Shown: positions 1-9,026, numbered from the stretch's first letter. The stretch is 64,000 nucleotides of DNA from Bacillota bacterium (GCA_023443225.1 JAEZVF010000118.1:1-64000), one strand, 5' to 3'. Notes: a model not told the origin generated them from the letters alone. Numbers and translations: made by a program.

Positions 1-6
1 TAATAT

Positions 7-77
7 GCGGGTGTAGTTCAATGGTAGAACACTAGCCTTCCAAGCTAGATACGTGGGTTCGATTCCCATCACCCGCT
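7..77 (+). tRNA. tRNA-Gly (TCC)
   Basis: Full cloverleaf is readable: the acceptor stem GCGGGTG pairs with CACCCGC (one-nucleotide register), and the anticodon loop CTTCCAA (37-43) carries TCC at 39-41. The T-loop GTTCGATTC is canonical. The gene ends without an encoded CCA. It is first of a six-tRNA cluster that may continue left of the window. Confidence 0.95.
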
Positions 78-125
78 TGATATCTGGACAGAATAGGGTA
101 TACACCCTATACTGACAGAATATAA

Positions 126-199
126 GTGCTAGTAGCTCAGTAGGATAGAGCAATGGCCTTCTAAGCCATGTGTCGGGGGTTCGAATCCCTCCTGGCACG
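126..199 (+). tRNA. tRNA-Arg (TCT)
   Basis: Acceptor GTGCTAG pairs with CTGGCAC (one G-U). The anticodon loop CTTCTAA gives TCT, reading AGA/AGG, the arginine codons favoured in AT-rich genomes. The T-arm GGGGGTTCGAATCCCTC is clear. No CCA is encoded. Confidence 0.95.
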
Positions 200-256
200 T
201 TTTCATCTTTATGGGACACAAGATGAATTAATGTGAGAGAATCATATTTTATACAT

Positions 257-331
257 GGTGGGTATAGCGCAGTTGGTTAGCGCGCCAGATTGTGGCTCTG
301 GAGGCCAAGGGTTCGAATCCCTTTATCCACC
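257..331 (+). tRNA. tRNA-His (GTG)
   Basis: Acceptor GTGGGTA (from 258) pairs with TATCCAC. The extra G at 257 faces C331, the G-1 identity element of histidine tRNA. The anticodon loop TTGTGGC contains GTG. No CCA is encoded. Confidence 0.94.
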
Positions 332-343
332 TTTATAGTATAA

Positions 344-415
344 TGGGCTGTCGCCAAGCGGTAAGGCACAGGACTTTGACTCCTGCAGTCGCTGGTTCGA
401 ATCCAGCTAGCCCAG
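344..415 (+). tRNA. tRNA-Gln (TTG)
   Basis: Acceptor TGGGCTG pairs with TAGCCCA, with G415 as discriminator. The U1-A72 first pair is typical of glutamine tRNAs. The anticodon loop CTTTGAC gives TTG. No CCA is encoded. Confidence 0.95.
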
Positions 416-460
416 TTTGCATAGTTTATTATCTATGCTAATAAAATATTTTTACTAAAT

Positions 461-533
461 GGGATATTAGCTCAGTCGGTAGAGCACTTGACTTTTAATC
501 AAGGTGTCCCGGGTTCGAATCCCGGATGTCTCA
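461..533 (+). tRNA. tRNA-Lys (TTT)
   Basis: Acceptor GGGATAT pairs with ATGTCTC (two G-U pairs). The anticodon loop CTTTTAA gives TTT. D-arm AGCTCAGTCGGTAGAGC and T-arm CCGGGTTCGAATCCCGG are canonical. No CCA is encoded. Confidence 0.96.
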
Positions 534-560
534 TTTTTGTTATTTATAAAACAAATTTTT

Positions 561-640
561 GCGGATATGGCGGAACTGGCAGACGCGCTAGACTTAGGAT
601 CTAGTGGGAGACCGTGCAGGTTCGATTCCTGTTATCCGCA
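561..640 (+). tRNA. tRNA-Leu (TAG)
   Basis: Class II tRNA with a long variable arm (TGGGAGACCGTG region). Acceptor GCGGATA pairs with TATCCGC and A640 is the discriminator. The anticodon loop CTTAGGA gives TAG. It is last in the cluster and is followed directly by a terminator hairpin. No CCA is encoded. Confidence 0.95.
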
Positions 641-646
641 TTCTAT

Positions 647-681
647 AAACCATTGATTTTATTTAAAGTCAGTGGTTTTTT
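647..681 (+). terminator. Rho-independent terminator of the tRNA cluster
   Basis: AACCATTGAT pairs with GTCAGTGGTT (one G-U), with a short AT-rich loop, followed by a run of T. It lies 7 bases after tRNA-Leu and ends just before the next gene. Confidence 0.85.
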
Positions 682-702
682 GCTATCTTCATGGAGGTGG
701 GT

Positions 703-1419
703 ATGATAAATCAACTACGATTGGGAGATCGAATCATATTTTATCATTTAACAAGAAAGAATGTTAAGAATATTAATCTTCGTATATGTTCCGATTTAAC
801 TATTCGTGTTTCAGCACATCCCTATGTTAAACAAGAACATATTGAAAACTTTATAATAAGTAAGTTGGAATGGATAGAGAAGACACTTAGGCATTTCGAA
901 GAACGCAGTAATGTTTGCCAAAGAGAGCTGAAGATTATCGATGGAGCTACCATAAGACTTATGGGAATAGATGTTACATTAAGAATAATATCTTCCAAGA
1001 TAGATAAAGTATCTATGGATGATACTTGTATTTATATTTATACTACAGATACAGACCATAAGGATATGATAGAATATTTATGGAACAAATGGTTTGAAGC
1101 ATATATAAAAGAAAACTTGTTGTATATTGTTAATGAGATGTACCCGTTGTTTGTAAAGTATCATATACCAAATCCGGACATAAAATTAAGAAATATGAAA
1201 ACACGATGGGGTACCTGTGCCTATCGAAAAGGGTTGATAACCTTAAATAAAAAGTTAATTCATATGCCGGTAGAATGCATTGAATATGTTGTGGTGCACG
1301 AATTAGCACATTTCATACACCCAAACCATGGTGAAGAATTTTATAGAATGTTGAGTATTATTATGCCAGATTATAAAGAACGCAAAAAGTTGTTGAAAGA
1401 ACAAGCAGTATTGTTGTAA
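703..1419 (+). CDS. YgjP-like (DUF45) metallopeptidase
   Basis: Putative zinc metallopeptidase of the YgjP/DUF45 family, 238 aa, with no signal peptide and so probably cytoplasmic. The sequence shows a conserved RWGTC segment near residue 168 and HELAH at about 199-203, followed by HPNHG, the expected zinc-binding arrangement (HExxH plus a downstream His). The substrate of this family is not established. The ATG at 703 is preferred over the longer frame from 691 because GGAGG (693-697) lies 5 bases upstream of it and would otherwise be inside the coding sequence. The gene follows the tRNA terminator and precedes the DJ-1/PfpI gene by about 40 bases, so the two may be co-transcribed. Confidence 0.85.
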   Translation: MINQLRLGDRIIFYHLTRKNVKNINLRICSDLTIRVSAHPYVKQEHIENFIISKLEWIEKTLRHFEERSNVCQRELKIIDGATIRLMGIDVTLRIISSKIDKVSMDDTCIYIYTTDTDHKDMIEYLWNKWFEAYIKENLLYIVNEMYPLFVKYHIPNPDIKLRNMKTRWGTCAYRKGLITLNKKLIHMPVECIEYVVVHELAHFIHPNHGEEFYRMLSIIMPDYKERKKLLKEQAVLL

Positions 1420-1457
1420 AAGGAACAGTATAGAAAATAAGAAAAAGGAGTAAAGAT

Positions 1458-2006
1458 ATGAGAAAAGTATATGTATTCCTAGCAAATGGTTTTGAAGAGG
1501 TAGAAGGACTTACTGTAGTAGATTTATTAAGAAGAGCAGAAATCGAGACTATTATGGTGTCAATCATGGGTACAAAAGAGATTATGGGTGCCCATAAAAT
1601 AAAATTAGAAGCAGATGCTTTGTTTGAAGATGTTGATTACTCGGATGCAGATATGCTCATTTTACCAGGTGGCATGCCGGGTACTACTAATTTAGCGGAA
1701 CATAAGAAGTTAGTTAATCTGCTGATTAAATTCAACCAAGAAGACAGGAAACTAGCAGCAATCTGTGCAGCTCCCAGTGTGCTTGGTATGAATGGTATAC
1801 TTAAGGATAAGAAAGCTACCTGCTATCCTGGATTTGAAGATAAACTTTTGGGTGCAATTGCAACTGGAAATAATGTGGAGAAATCATCTAATATTATTAC
1901 TAGTAAAGGAATGGGCACAGCCATTGACTTTGCCCTATGTATTATTACAGAATTAAAAGGCAGTGAGCTTGCAAAAAATATTGCAGAGTCTATACAGTAT
2001 AGGTAA
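1458..2006 (+). CDS. DJ-1/PfpI family protein (YajL-like)
   Basis: DJ-1/PfpI superfamily protein, 182 aa, the usual length for the YajL/DJ-1 branch (glyoxalase, deglycase or chaperone activities have been claimed for the family; the role here is unknown). The nucleophile-elbow cysteine is C103 in AAICAAPSVLG, and a conserved acidic residue sits in GFEEVE (E13/E14). LPGGMPGT near residue 70 is also typical. An AAAGGAG ribosome site precedes the ATG. The 3' end overlaps the convergent AGCS transporter gene by 17 bases, leaving no room for a terminator between them. Confidence 0.9.
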   Translation: MRKVYVFLANGFEEVEGLTVVDLLRRAEIETIMVSIMGTKEIMGAHKIKLEADALFEDVDYSDADMLILPGGMPGTTNLAEHKKLVNLLIKFNQEDRKLAAICAAPSVLGMNGILKDKKATCYPGFEDKLLGAIATGNNVEKSSNIITSKGMGTAIDFALCIITELKGSELAKNIAESIQYR

Positions 2007-3303
2007 TCTTCTTGTATAATACGAGTAAAGATAAAATGTTAGGAAGTATCATGAATGCATTGATCAAATCGGAAAGCTCCCACACAAACTCTAGGGTTAA
2101 GGTAGAGCCAATAAATATCATAACAATATAACATACGCGGTAGATTCCTATTCCTTCCTTGCCGAATAGGTAGTCTACCGCTTTTTCACCAAAGTAGGAC
2201 CATCCAATCAGTGTAGCCATTGCAAATGCAATAATGGATATACCGAGCATAGTACTTCCGAAAAGCGGAATTTGGGTAAAAGCTGCACTTGTTAAATCCC
2301 CAGGGGATAATCCATTGATTGAAGTAGGATTATTGAGGATACCAGTGACTATGACCAAACCGGTGATTGCACACATTACAACAGTATCCCAAAAGGTAGC
2401 ACTCATGGAAATTAAGGCTTGTTCCTCCGGACTTTTAGTTTTAGCACTTGCCGCAGCGATGGCAGCTGTACCAAGTCCAGCTTCATTTGTGAATAGACCA
2501 CGTGTTATTCCGTATCTTGCAGCTGATTTAATTGTACTACCAATGAAGCCTCCTGCAACTGCTCTAGGAAGAAATGCAGAACGAAAGATTAGAGAAATTG
2601 CAGGTAGAAGCAAGCGATAATTCATGATTAATAGTATGAGACAGGCAAAAATAAAAAAACCACCCATTGCAGGTACTAATCTGGTGCAAAATTTACCAAT
2701 GGATTGAATTCCTCCAACAATTACCAGACCTGTAATTAGGGCAGCAATAAAACCAACAAGGTATGGTGAAATACCCCATAATTTAGATGTTGTCTCCGTG
2801 ATAGCATTTGATTGTGTAGAACACCCTACCCCGTAAGAAGCAAGTAGGGTTAAGAGACAGAATATAGAAGCAAGGGTTTTGGAATGTAGTCCATTTTCTA
2901 AGGTATACATGGGACCACCCAGGTAGCTACCGTCTTTTGTTTTACGGCGGTATAACACACCAAGAAAGCATTCGGCATAGGTTGTTGCCATTCCAAGTAC
3001 ACCAGTTAACCAACACCAAAGAATCGCTCCTGGGCCACCAAGAGCAACAGCTGTTGAAACGCCTACGATATTACCAACACCAAGTGTAGCAGCTAGTGTT
3101 GTAGTTAATGATGCAAAACTACTGGTGTCACCTTCAGAATCTGAGGAAGGTTGAATTGATAAGCGTATTCCTTTTAATACTTTTCGTTGAATAAATTTTA
3201 ACCGGAACGTAAAGAATACATGGGTGCCAATTAATAAAATTAGCATCGGTCCACTCCATAAATAACTATTTATATATTTTATAAAAGAAAGAATATGATT
3301 CAT
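1990..3303 (-). CDS. AGCS family alanine (or glycine):sodium symporter
   Basis: Sodium-coupled amino-acid carrier of the alanine/glycine:cation symporter family, 437 aa, an integral inner-membrane protein with about ten hydrophobic segments. Family motifs are visible: GVGNIVGVSTAVALGGPGA near residues 80-100 and NEAGLGTAAIAAASA near 280. The ATG at 3303 is chosen because GGCAGG lies 6 bases upstream; the longer frame begins at a TTG (3321) with no ribosome site. It is transcribed opposite to both neighbours and overlaps the 3' end of the DJ-1/PfpI gene. The exact substrate cannot be read from sequence. Confidence 0.92.
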   Translation of the reverse strand: MNHILSFIKYINSYLWSGPMLILLIGTHVFFTFRLKFIQRKVLKGIRLSIQPSSDSEGDTSSFASLTTTLAATLGVGNIVGVSTAVALGGPGAILWCWLTGVLGMATTYAECFLGVLYRRKTKDGSYLGGPMYTLENGLHSKTLASIFCLLTLLASYGVGCSTQSNAITETTSKLWGISPYLVGFIAALITGLVIVGGIQSIGKFCTRLVPAMGGFFIFACLILLIMNYRLLLPAISLIFRSAFLPRAVAGGFIGSTIKSAARYGITRGLFTNEAGLGTAAIAAASAKTKSPEEQALISMSATFWDTVVMCAITGLVIVTGILNNPTSINGLSPGDLTSAAFTQIPLFGSTMLGISIIAFAMATLIGWSYFGEKAVDYLFGKEGIGIYRVCYIVMIFIGSTLTLEFVWELSDLINAFMILPNILSLLVLYKKITYTV

Positions 3304-3520
3304 AGAAAACCTGCCAAACAATTATTTATACAATATATGAAACAATGTATAAAATTAAGACGATTCCACAACTTACCATCATAATTTTAAATTCTTCTGC
3401 AAACAATATCATTAAGATAAATGATTACTTTAAGAATCACTTATCTGAATCAATTATTTGAACTTGCAATAACGCAAGACAATAATTGTAACCATCAATT
3501 TAAATATGGAGGTATGCAAA

Positions 3521-3745
3521 ATGGCAAGTAATAATAACAGCGGTTCTAACAGAATGGAAGTTCCACAGGCTAGAGGTGCAATGGATAAATTCAAAATGGA
3601 AGTTGCTTCTGAACTTGGAGTACCATTAAAACAAGGTTACAACGGAGATTTGACAAGTGCTCAAAATGGTTCTGTCGGTGGCGAAATGGTTAGACAGATG
3701 ATCAAAAAACAGGAAGAATCCATGTCTGGTTCAGGTCAACTCTAA
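3521..3745 (+). CDS. Small acid-soluble spore protein, alpha/beta type
   Basis: Alpha/beta-type SASP, 74 aa, a spore DNA-coating protein degraded at germination. The hallmark blocks are present: a region like ARGAMDKFKMEVASELGV and GYNGDLTSAQNGSVGGEMVRQMI. The start at 3521 is fixed by GGAGGT at 3508-3513, 7 bases upstream; an earlier in-frame ATG at 3506 lies before this site. Family members are made in the forespore under sigma-G; I could not identify a convincing sigma-G promoter in the 200 bases upstream. It is monocistronic and shows that the organism forms endospores. Confidence 0.95.
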   Translation: MASNNNSGSNRMEVPQARGAMDKFKMEVASELGVPLKQGYNGDLTSAQNGSVGGEMVRQMIKKQEESMSGSGQL

Positions 3746-3911
3746 AAGGTTAGAAATTAAGGATTAAAAAAAACCGGTTTGTACTTTGCAACAAATGCTG
3801 TAGGGTGAAATAGATAACCGGAATATAAACATCATCTGGTATATATGATTAGGCATAGCAAATGATAGCATCTGTTAACTGGAATCGTATATATGAGATG
3901 GTGTTTTTATT

Positions 3912-3997
3912 GTCTCCATGTCAACTCTGCTAAGGAAAGATAAGAGAAATTATTTTACTTTTCTCTTGTCTTTCCTTAGCAGGGTTGACATGGAGAC
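3912..3997 (+). terminator. Long hairpin, about 38-bp stem
   Basis: GTCTCCATGTCAACTCTG... (3912-3949) pairs with ...CAGGGTTGACATGGAGAC (3959-3997). The only departures are two U-G wobbles. A T-rich tract follows. It sits in the 408-base gap between the SASP gene and glmM and could end transcripts from the SASP side. The stem is far longer than an ordinary terminator needs. Confidence 0.75.
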
Positions 3998-4055
3998 TTT
4001 TATTTTGCAAATTCAGGTTCAAAGTATTTAGATGATACATATGATATAGAAGGGA

Positions 4056-4084
4056 TTGCAGATAAGATTTTATTATGTTACAAT
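4056..4084 (+). promoter_or_regulatory. Probable glmM promoter
   Basis: TTGCAG (4056-4061), 17-base spacer, TACAAT (4079-4084), with a TG at 4076-4077 making an extended -10. The start would be near 4091. The rest of the gap 3746-4055 holds the long hairpin at 3912-3997 and nothing else I recognise. Confidence 0.6.
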
Positions 4085-4100
4085 CGGTAATGAGAAAAAA

Positions 4101-4124
4101 ACAGCATATTATAAGATATGCTGT
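4101..4124 (+). other. Leader hairpin upstream of glmM
   Basis: ACAGCATAT / ATATGCTGT, a perfect 9-bp stem with a 6-base loop, located at the 5' end of the predicted glmM transcript and about 20 bases before its ribosome site (4142-4148). No T tract follows. It could stabilise the mRNA or modulate initiation. It does not look like the glmS-type ribozyme. Confidence 0.5.
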
Positions 4125-4153
4125 ATGTTAATCTAATTGGAAAAGGAGTTTAT

Positions 4154-5497
4154 ATGGGTAAATATTTTGGAACAGATGGTTTTCGAGGAGAAGCTAATAT
4201 TGATTTAACAGTGGAACACGCGTATAAAGTTGGAAGATTTCTGGGGCATTATTTCAGCAACGATCATAAAGCAAGAGTGGTAATTGGAAAAGATACTAGA
4301 AGATCCAGCTATATGTTTGAATATGCGCTGGTTTCCGGTTTAACTGCAAGCGGAGCGGATGTTTTTCTTCTTCATGTAACTAGTACTCCAAGTATATCAT
4401 ACGCTGTAAGAAGTGAGAATTTTGATTGTGGAATTATGATTTCTGCCAGCCATAACCCGTATTATGATAATGGAATTAAGATAATTAATGGAAATGGATA
4501 TAAGCTAGAGAAAGAAGTGGAAGATCTTATAGAAAGATACATAGATAGTAAGGAGGACAGCATTCCATTAGCAACGAGAGAAAACATCGGAAGAACTACA
4601 GATTATGCTATAGGAAGAAACCGTTATATTGGATATTTGATTTCCTTGGCGACTCGTTCCTATAAAGATATAAAAGTCGGATTGGATTGTGCAAATGGTT
4701 CTGCTTTTACAATTGCAAAAGGGGTATTTGATACTCTAGGTGCAAAAACATATACCATTCATAATGAACCAAATGGTACCAACATTAATGAAAATTGCGG
4801 CTCTACTCATATAGAAGCTTTACAAAAATTTGTAATTGAGAATGGCTTAGATGTTGGATTTGCCTATGATGGAGATGCAGATCGCTGTTTAGCAGTGGAT
4901 GATAAGGGCAATATTATAGATGGCGATTTAATTCTCTATGTATGCGGATTATATATGAAAGAACGTGGTGAATTGAATAACAACACAATAGTCACCACTA
5001 TCATGTCAAACATCGGCTTGTATTTGGCTTTGGACGAAAAGGGAATTTCCTATGAAAAAACAGATGTAGGTGATAAATATGTTTATGAAAATATGGTCAC
5101 AAATGGCCATTCCATAGGTGGAGAAGCTTCAGGGCATATTATTTTTAGCAAACACGCGACTACCGGAGACGGCATACTGACATCGTTAAAGATTATGGAG
5201 GTCATGCTTGAGAAAAAGTCAAAGTTATCCGAATTGGTGAAGGAAGTAAATATTTATCCTCAATTACTTAAAAATATTCGTGTTCATAATAAAAAAGCTG
5301 CCAGAGAAGACTTAAAGGTAATGGAAACTATTAATGAAGTAACCAAGGTATTAGGTAAAGAAGGACGAATCCTGGTAAGGGAAAGTGGTACAGAACCAGT
5401 AATACGAGTTATGGTAGAAGCGAAAAGTGAAGAACTTTGCAAAAAGTACGTAGATAAGGTGATAGATATTCTGCACCAGCAGGGACATGTAAAATAA
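4154..5497 (+). CDS. glmM: Phosphoglucosamine mutase
   Basis: Converts glucosamine-6-phosphate to glucosamine-1-phosphate on the route to UDP-GlcNAc, the peptidoglycan precursor. It has 447 aa, the usual GlmM length. The N-terminus MGKYFGTDGFRGEAN is the GlmM signature. The active-site phosphoserine is S99 in SASHNP, the Mg-binding loop DGDADR is near 240, GEASGH near 325 is the sugar-specificity loop, and RESGTEPVIRVM near the C-terminus binds phosphate. The start at 4154 follows AAAAGGAG at the right distance, and an upstream in-frame ATG at 4118 lies in the leader hairpin. Appears monocistronic. Confidence 0.95.
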   Translation: MGKYFGTDGFRGEANIDLTVEHAYKVGRFLGHYFSNDHKARVVIGKDTRRSSYMFEYALVSGLTASGADVFLLHVTSTPSISYAVRSENFDCGIMISASHNPYYDNGIKIINGNGYKLEKEVEDLIERYIDSKEDSIPLATRENIGRTTDYAIGRNRYIGYLISLATRSYKDIKVGLDCANGSAFTIAKGVFDTLGAKTYTIHNEPNGTNINENCGSTHIEALQKFVIENGLDVGFAYDGDADRCLAVDDKGNIIDGDLILYVCGLYMKERGELNNNTIVTTIMSNIGLYLALDEKGISYEKTDVGDKYVYENMVTNGHSIGGEASGHIIFSKHATTGDGILTSLKIMEVMLEKKSKLSELVKEVNIYPQLLKNIRVHNKKAAREDLKVMETINEVTKVLGKEGRILVRESGTEPVIRVMVEAKSEELCKKYVDKVIDILHQQGHVK

Positions 5498-5595
5498 GTA
5501 ATTGACTTTATGATGTATTTATGTTTAAATAAGCTGATTAAAGCCTGTATAATTAAGCCTGTAACTAAAAAAATATGGTATTTACAGAATAGCTA

Positions 5596-5604
5596 TGATA
5601 TAAT
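5596..5604 (+). promoter_or_regulatory. Extended -10 promoter candidate for tig
   Basis: TGATATAAT (TGn plus TATAAT) in the 230-base gap before tig, with no good -35 box at the matching distance. The predicted start is near 5611, giving a leader of about 115 bases. Confidence 0.4.
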
Positions 5605-5727
5605 ATACTAATGTCACGACATCAGTTAAGTTATTTTGTGTAAAAAAGTATAGGGATTGTGGTGTTATCGAATATAAAATGGGATCGTATCAAGAAATAC
5701 GTTTCAATATCAAGGAGGAAATTTTAA

Positions 5728-7023
5728 ATGAGTTTACAAGTAGAAAAATTAGAAAAGAACATGGCTAAGCTTACCATTGAAGCATCAGAAGCAGAGTTTG
5801 AATCAGCATTACAGCAAGCATATACAAAGAATAAAGCAAAGATAAATGTTCAGGGCTTTCGTAAAGGGAAAGCACCTCGTGCAATTATAGAAAAAATGTA
5901 TGGCGCAGAAATATTTTACGAAGATGCTGCCAATATTATTATTCCGGATGCTTATGAAAAAGCAGCAGAGGAAAGTGGTTTAGACATAGTTTCCAGACCT
6001 GAAATTGATGTTGTTCAGCTTGAAAAGGGAAAGAGTTTTATTTTTACTGCAGAAGTTGCTGTAAAACCAGAAGTAACATTGGGTGAATACAAAGGTATTG
6101 AAGTAGAAAAACAGAATGTTGAAGTAACAGAAGAAGAGATAGCTGCAGAGATAAATAAAGTTAGAGAGCAGAATGCTAGAACTATTACCATTGAAGACAG
6201 ACCAGTAGCAGATGGAGATATGACTGTTATTAACTTCGAAGGATTTGTAGATGGAACTCCTTTTGAAGGTGGAAAAGCAGAAGACTATGCGTTAACCATT
6301 GGCTCTCATTCTTTTATTGATACTTTTGAGGAACAGTTAATTGGAAAAAATATTGGTGAGGAAGTAGAAGTAAATGTTACCTTCCCTACAGAATATCATG
6401 CTGCAGAACTTGCTGGAAAACCTGCTATGTTTAAGGTAACAGTAAAAGAAATTAAAGTGAAAGAATTACCAGAGCTTGATGATGATTTTGCACAGGATGT
6501 GTCTGAATTCGATAATCTGGATGAATATAAGGCTGACATTAAGTCAACAATCTTAGATAGAAAAGAAAAGGAAGCTAAAACAGCAAAGGAAGATGCAGTT
6601 GTTGAGAAGATAATCGAAAATGCTACCATGGACATTCCTGAAGCTATGATTGAAACACAGATCAGACAAATGACAGATGACTTTGCACAGAGAATGCAAC
6701 AACAAGGATTAACTTTAGAACAATATTTCCAATTCACCGGATTAGACAGCAAAAAATTAGTTGAGCAGATGAGACCACAGGCTATGAAACGTATTCAGAG
6801 CAGACTGGTATTAGAAGCTATTGTCAAAGCTGAGAATATTGTTGTTTCAGAAGAAGAAATCAATAAAGAATTTGAAGATATGGCGGCAGCTTACAAGATA
6901 GAGGCTGACAAAATGAAGGAACTGATTGGCGATAAAGAAAAAGAATTAATCGTTTTAGATATGGCTGTTCAAAAAGCAGTTGATTTTGTATTTGAGTCAG
7001 CGAAAGAAATAGAAGCGAAATAA
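5728..7023 (+). CDS. tig: Trigger factor
   Basis: Ribosome-associated chaperone and peptidyl-prolyl isomerase, 431 aa as expected. The N-terminal ribosome-binding domain has the signature GFRKGKAPRAIIEK (residues about 44-57). A FKBP-type PPIase domain follows (about 150-245, with DGDMTVINFEGFVDG and FIDTFEEQLIG), then the helical C-terminal chaperone domain. GGAGG precedes the ATG. It opens the run tig-clpP-clpX-lon-ysxC, linking folding of new chains with ATP-dependent proteolysis. The gap to clpP is 39 bases, so co-transcription is likely. Confidence 0.97.
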   Translation: MSLQVEKLEKNMAKLTIEASEAEFESALQQAYTKNKAKINVQGFRKGKAPRAIIEKMYGAEIFYEDAANIIIPDAYEKAAEESGLDIVSRPEIDVVQLEKGKSFIFTAEVAVKPEVTLGEYKGIEVEKQNVEVTEEEIAAEINKVREQNARTITIEDRPVADGDMTVINFEGFVDGTPFEGGKAEDYALTIGSHSFIDTFEEQLIGKNIGEEVEVNVTFPTEYHAAELAGKPAMFKVTVKEIKVKELPELDDDFAQDVSEFDNLDEYKADIKSTILDRKEKEAKTAKEDAVVEKIIENATMDIPEAMIETQIRQMTDDFAQRMQQQGLTLEQYFQFTGLDSKKLVEQMRPQAMKRIQSRLVLEAIVKAENIVVSEEEINKEFEDMAAAYKIEADKMKELIGDKEKELIVLDMAVQKAVDFVFESAKEIEAK

Positions 7024-7062
7024 TAATTCATTTTCGAAGATAAGAGTAAGAGGAGGATATTT

Positions 7063-7644
7063 ATGAGTTTAGTACCTTATGTTATTGAACAGACGAGCAG
7101 AGGCGAAAGATCTTATGATATATATTCCAGATTATTAAAGGAAAGAATTATTTTCCTAGGAGAAGAAGTAAATGATGTATCAGCAAGCGTAATTGTTGCA
7201 CAATTATTGTTTTTGGAATCAGAAGATCCAGAGAAAGATATTCATTTATATATTAATAGTCCAGGTGGTTCTGTTACTGCTGGAATGGCTATTTATGATA
7301 CTATGAATTATATAAAATGTGATATTTCTACAATTTGTATTGGTATGGCAGCAAGCATGGGTGCTTTCCTTTTGTCTGGAGGAACTAAAGGCAAGAGATT
7401 TGCCCTTCCGAATGCAGAAGTTATGATACATCAACCATCTGGAGGCGCAAGAGGTCAGGCGACGGATATTAAAATTGTTGCTGACAATATTCTCAAGACA
7501 AGAAAGAAATTGAATGAAATTCTAGCAAAGAATACAGGAAAGCCTTTAAGTGTTATTGAAGTAGATACTGAGAGAGATTATTATATGACAGCAGAAGAAG
7601 CGAAAGAGTATGGCTTAATTGACAGCGTGATTGTCAGCAGATAA
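7063..7644 (+). CDS. clpP: ATP-dependent Clp protease, proteolytic subunit
   Basis: Serine peptidase that forms the tetradecameric chamber used with ClpX (next gene) or ClpC/ClpA. It has 193 aa. The catalytic triad is visible: S98 in GMAASMGAF, H123 in MIHQPSGG and D172 in TERDYYM. AGAGGAGG sits 6-7 bases before the ATG. No CtsR operator or sigma-32-like element was recognised upstream, so it probably depends on the tig promoter. Confidence 0.97.
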   Translation: MSLVPYVIEQTSRGERSYDIYSRLLKERIIFLGEEVNDVSASVIVAQLLFLESEDPEKDIHLYINSPGGSVTAGMAIYDTMNYIKCDISTICIGMAASMGAFLLSGGTKGKRFALPNAEVMIHQPSGGARGQATDIKIVADNILKTRKKLNEILAKNTGKPLSVIEVDTERDYYMTAEEAKEYGLIDSVIVSR

Positions 7645-7730
7645 TAGCCTAATATCTTCCGGTAGTTGTAAGGCTGCCACTAGAGCATTAGGATTTGTAA
7701 TCTCACATGAAGAAATGAGGTGATAAAATA

Positions 7731-9026
7731 GTGGCAAACAGAACAGATGAGAGAAAACAATTAAGATGTTCTTTTTGTAATAAAAATCAAGACCAGGTTA
7801 GAAAACTAATCGCTGGTCCTGGAAATGTATATATCTGTGATGAATGTATAGAGATATGTTCAGAAATTGTTGAGGAGGAATTCGACCCGTCAGTGCCGGA
7901 TACAGACATTAATTTGTTAAAACCTACTGAGATAAAGAATTTTCTCGATCAATATGTCATTGGTCAAGAAGAAGCGAAGAAAGTATTAGCGGTGTCTGTT
8001 TATAATCATTACAAAAGAGTAATGGCGGAGAAAGATTTGGATGTAGAGCTACAAAAGAGTAATATTCTTATGGTAGGGCCTACTGGATCCGGTAAAACAT
8101 TCCTTGCTCAAACATTAGCCAAACTTTTAAATGTACCATTTGCAATTGCAGACGCTACTGCGTTAACAGAAGCAGGGTATGTTGGAGAAGATGTAGAAAA
8201 TATTTTGCTAAAATTAATTCAAGCAGCAGATTTTGATATTGAAAGAGCAGAATATGGCATTATTTATATTGATGAGATTGATAAAGTCACTAGAAAATCT
8301 GAGAATACCTCTATTACAAGAGACGTATCCGGTGAAGGTGTACAGCAAGCATTACTAAAGATACTGGAAGGCACGACGGCTTCCGTACCACCGCAAGGTG
8401 GAAGAAAGCATCCACATCAGGAATTTATTCAGATAGATACTACAAATATTTTATTTATTTGCGGTGGAGCCTTTGATGGATTGGAAAAAATAATAGAAGC
8501 TCGTACCGGACAAAAATCGATTGGATTCAATGCTGAAATCTCAGGAGGCAATAAAGAAAACATAGGCCAATTGCTAAGACAGGTAATGCCCCAGGATTTT
8601 GTTAAATATGGTTTGATTCCTGAGTTTGTCGGTCGTGTTCCTGTATGCGTAGCTTTGGATTTGCTTGATGAAGATGCATTAGTAAGTATACTTACACAAC
8701 CTAAAAACGCAATTGTAAAACAATATAAAAAACTTTTTGAACTGGATGGTGTGGAACTGGATTTTGAAGAAGAAGCGATTCGCATCATAGCAAAGCGTTC
8801 TCTTGAAAGAAAAACTGGAGCAAGAGGTCTGCGTGCAATTATGGAATCTGTTATGATGGATTCTATGTACAAAGTTCCTTCTGATACAAAGATTTTAAAA
8901 TGTATTATTACCAAAGAAGCAGCAGAGGGAAATACGCAACCCACCTTAATTAGTTCGGAAAATAATGAACCAAGAAAGCAAATAACGAAACGAACATCGA
9001 AAAAAAATAGCAACGAAATTGCTTAA
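7731..9026 (+). CDS. clpX: ATP-dependent Clp protease, ATP-binding subunit ClpX
   Basis: AAA+ unfoldase that feeds substrates to ClpP. It has 431 aa. The N-terminal C4 zinc domain uses C13, C16, C36 and C39. Walker A is GPTGSGKT at 116-123 and Walker B is IIYIDEID near 180. The start codon is GTG, supported by GAGGTG 8 bases upstream and by alignment of MANRTDERKQ with ClpX N-termini. The C-terminal tail is rich in Lys/Asn/Thr. Separated from clpP by 86 bases. Confidence 0.97.
   Translation: MANRTDERKQLRCSFCNKNQDQVRKLIAGPGNVYICDECIEICSEIVEEEFDPSVPDTDINLLKPTEIKNFLDQYVIGQEEAKKVLAVSVYNHYKRVMAEKDLDVELQKSNILMVGPTGSGKTFLAQTLAKLLNVPFAIADATALTEAGYVGEDVENILLKLIQAADFDIERAEYGIIYIDEIDKVTRKSENTSITRDVSGEGVQQALLKILEGTTASVPPQGGRKHPHQEFIQIDTTNILFICGGAFDGLEKIIEARTGQKSIGFNAEISGGNKENIGQLLRQVMPQDFVKYGLIPEFVGRVPVCVALDLLDEDALVSILTQPKNAIVKQYKKLFELDGVELDFEEEAIRIIAKRSLERKTGARGLRAIMESVMMDSMYKVPSDTKILKCIITKEAAEGNTQPTLISSENNEPRKQITKRTSKKNSNEIA

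Noticed and set aside
3440..3505. Sigma-G promoter for the spore protein gene
   Set aside because: TGAATC and CAATAAT are present but their spacing (about 28 bases) does not fit a sigma-G promoter.
4085..4153. glmS-type ribozyme before glmM
   Set aside because: The leader has only one simple 9-bp hairpin; the ribozyme core is much longer and belongs to glmS.
8429..9013. A 194-codon open frame opposite the 3' half of clpX
   Set aside because: It lies entirely antisense to the conserved AAA+ domain, and its Ser-rich composition is typical of a reverse-complement shadow.
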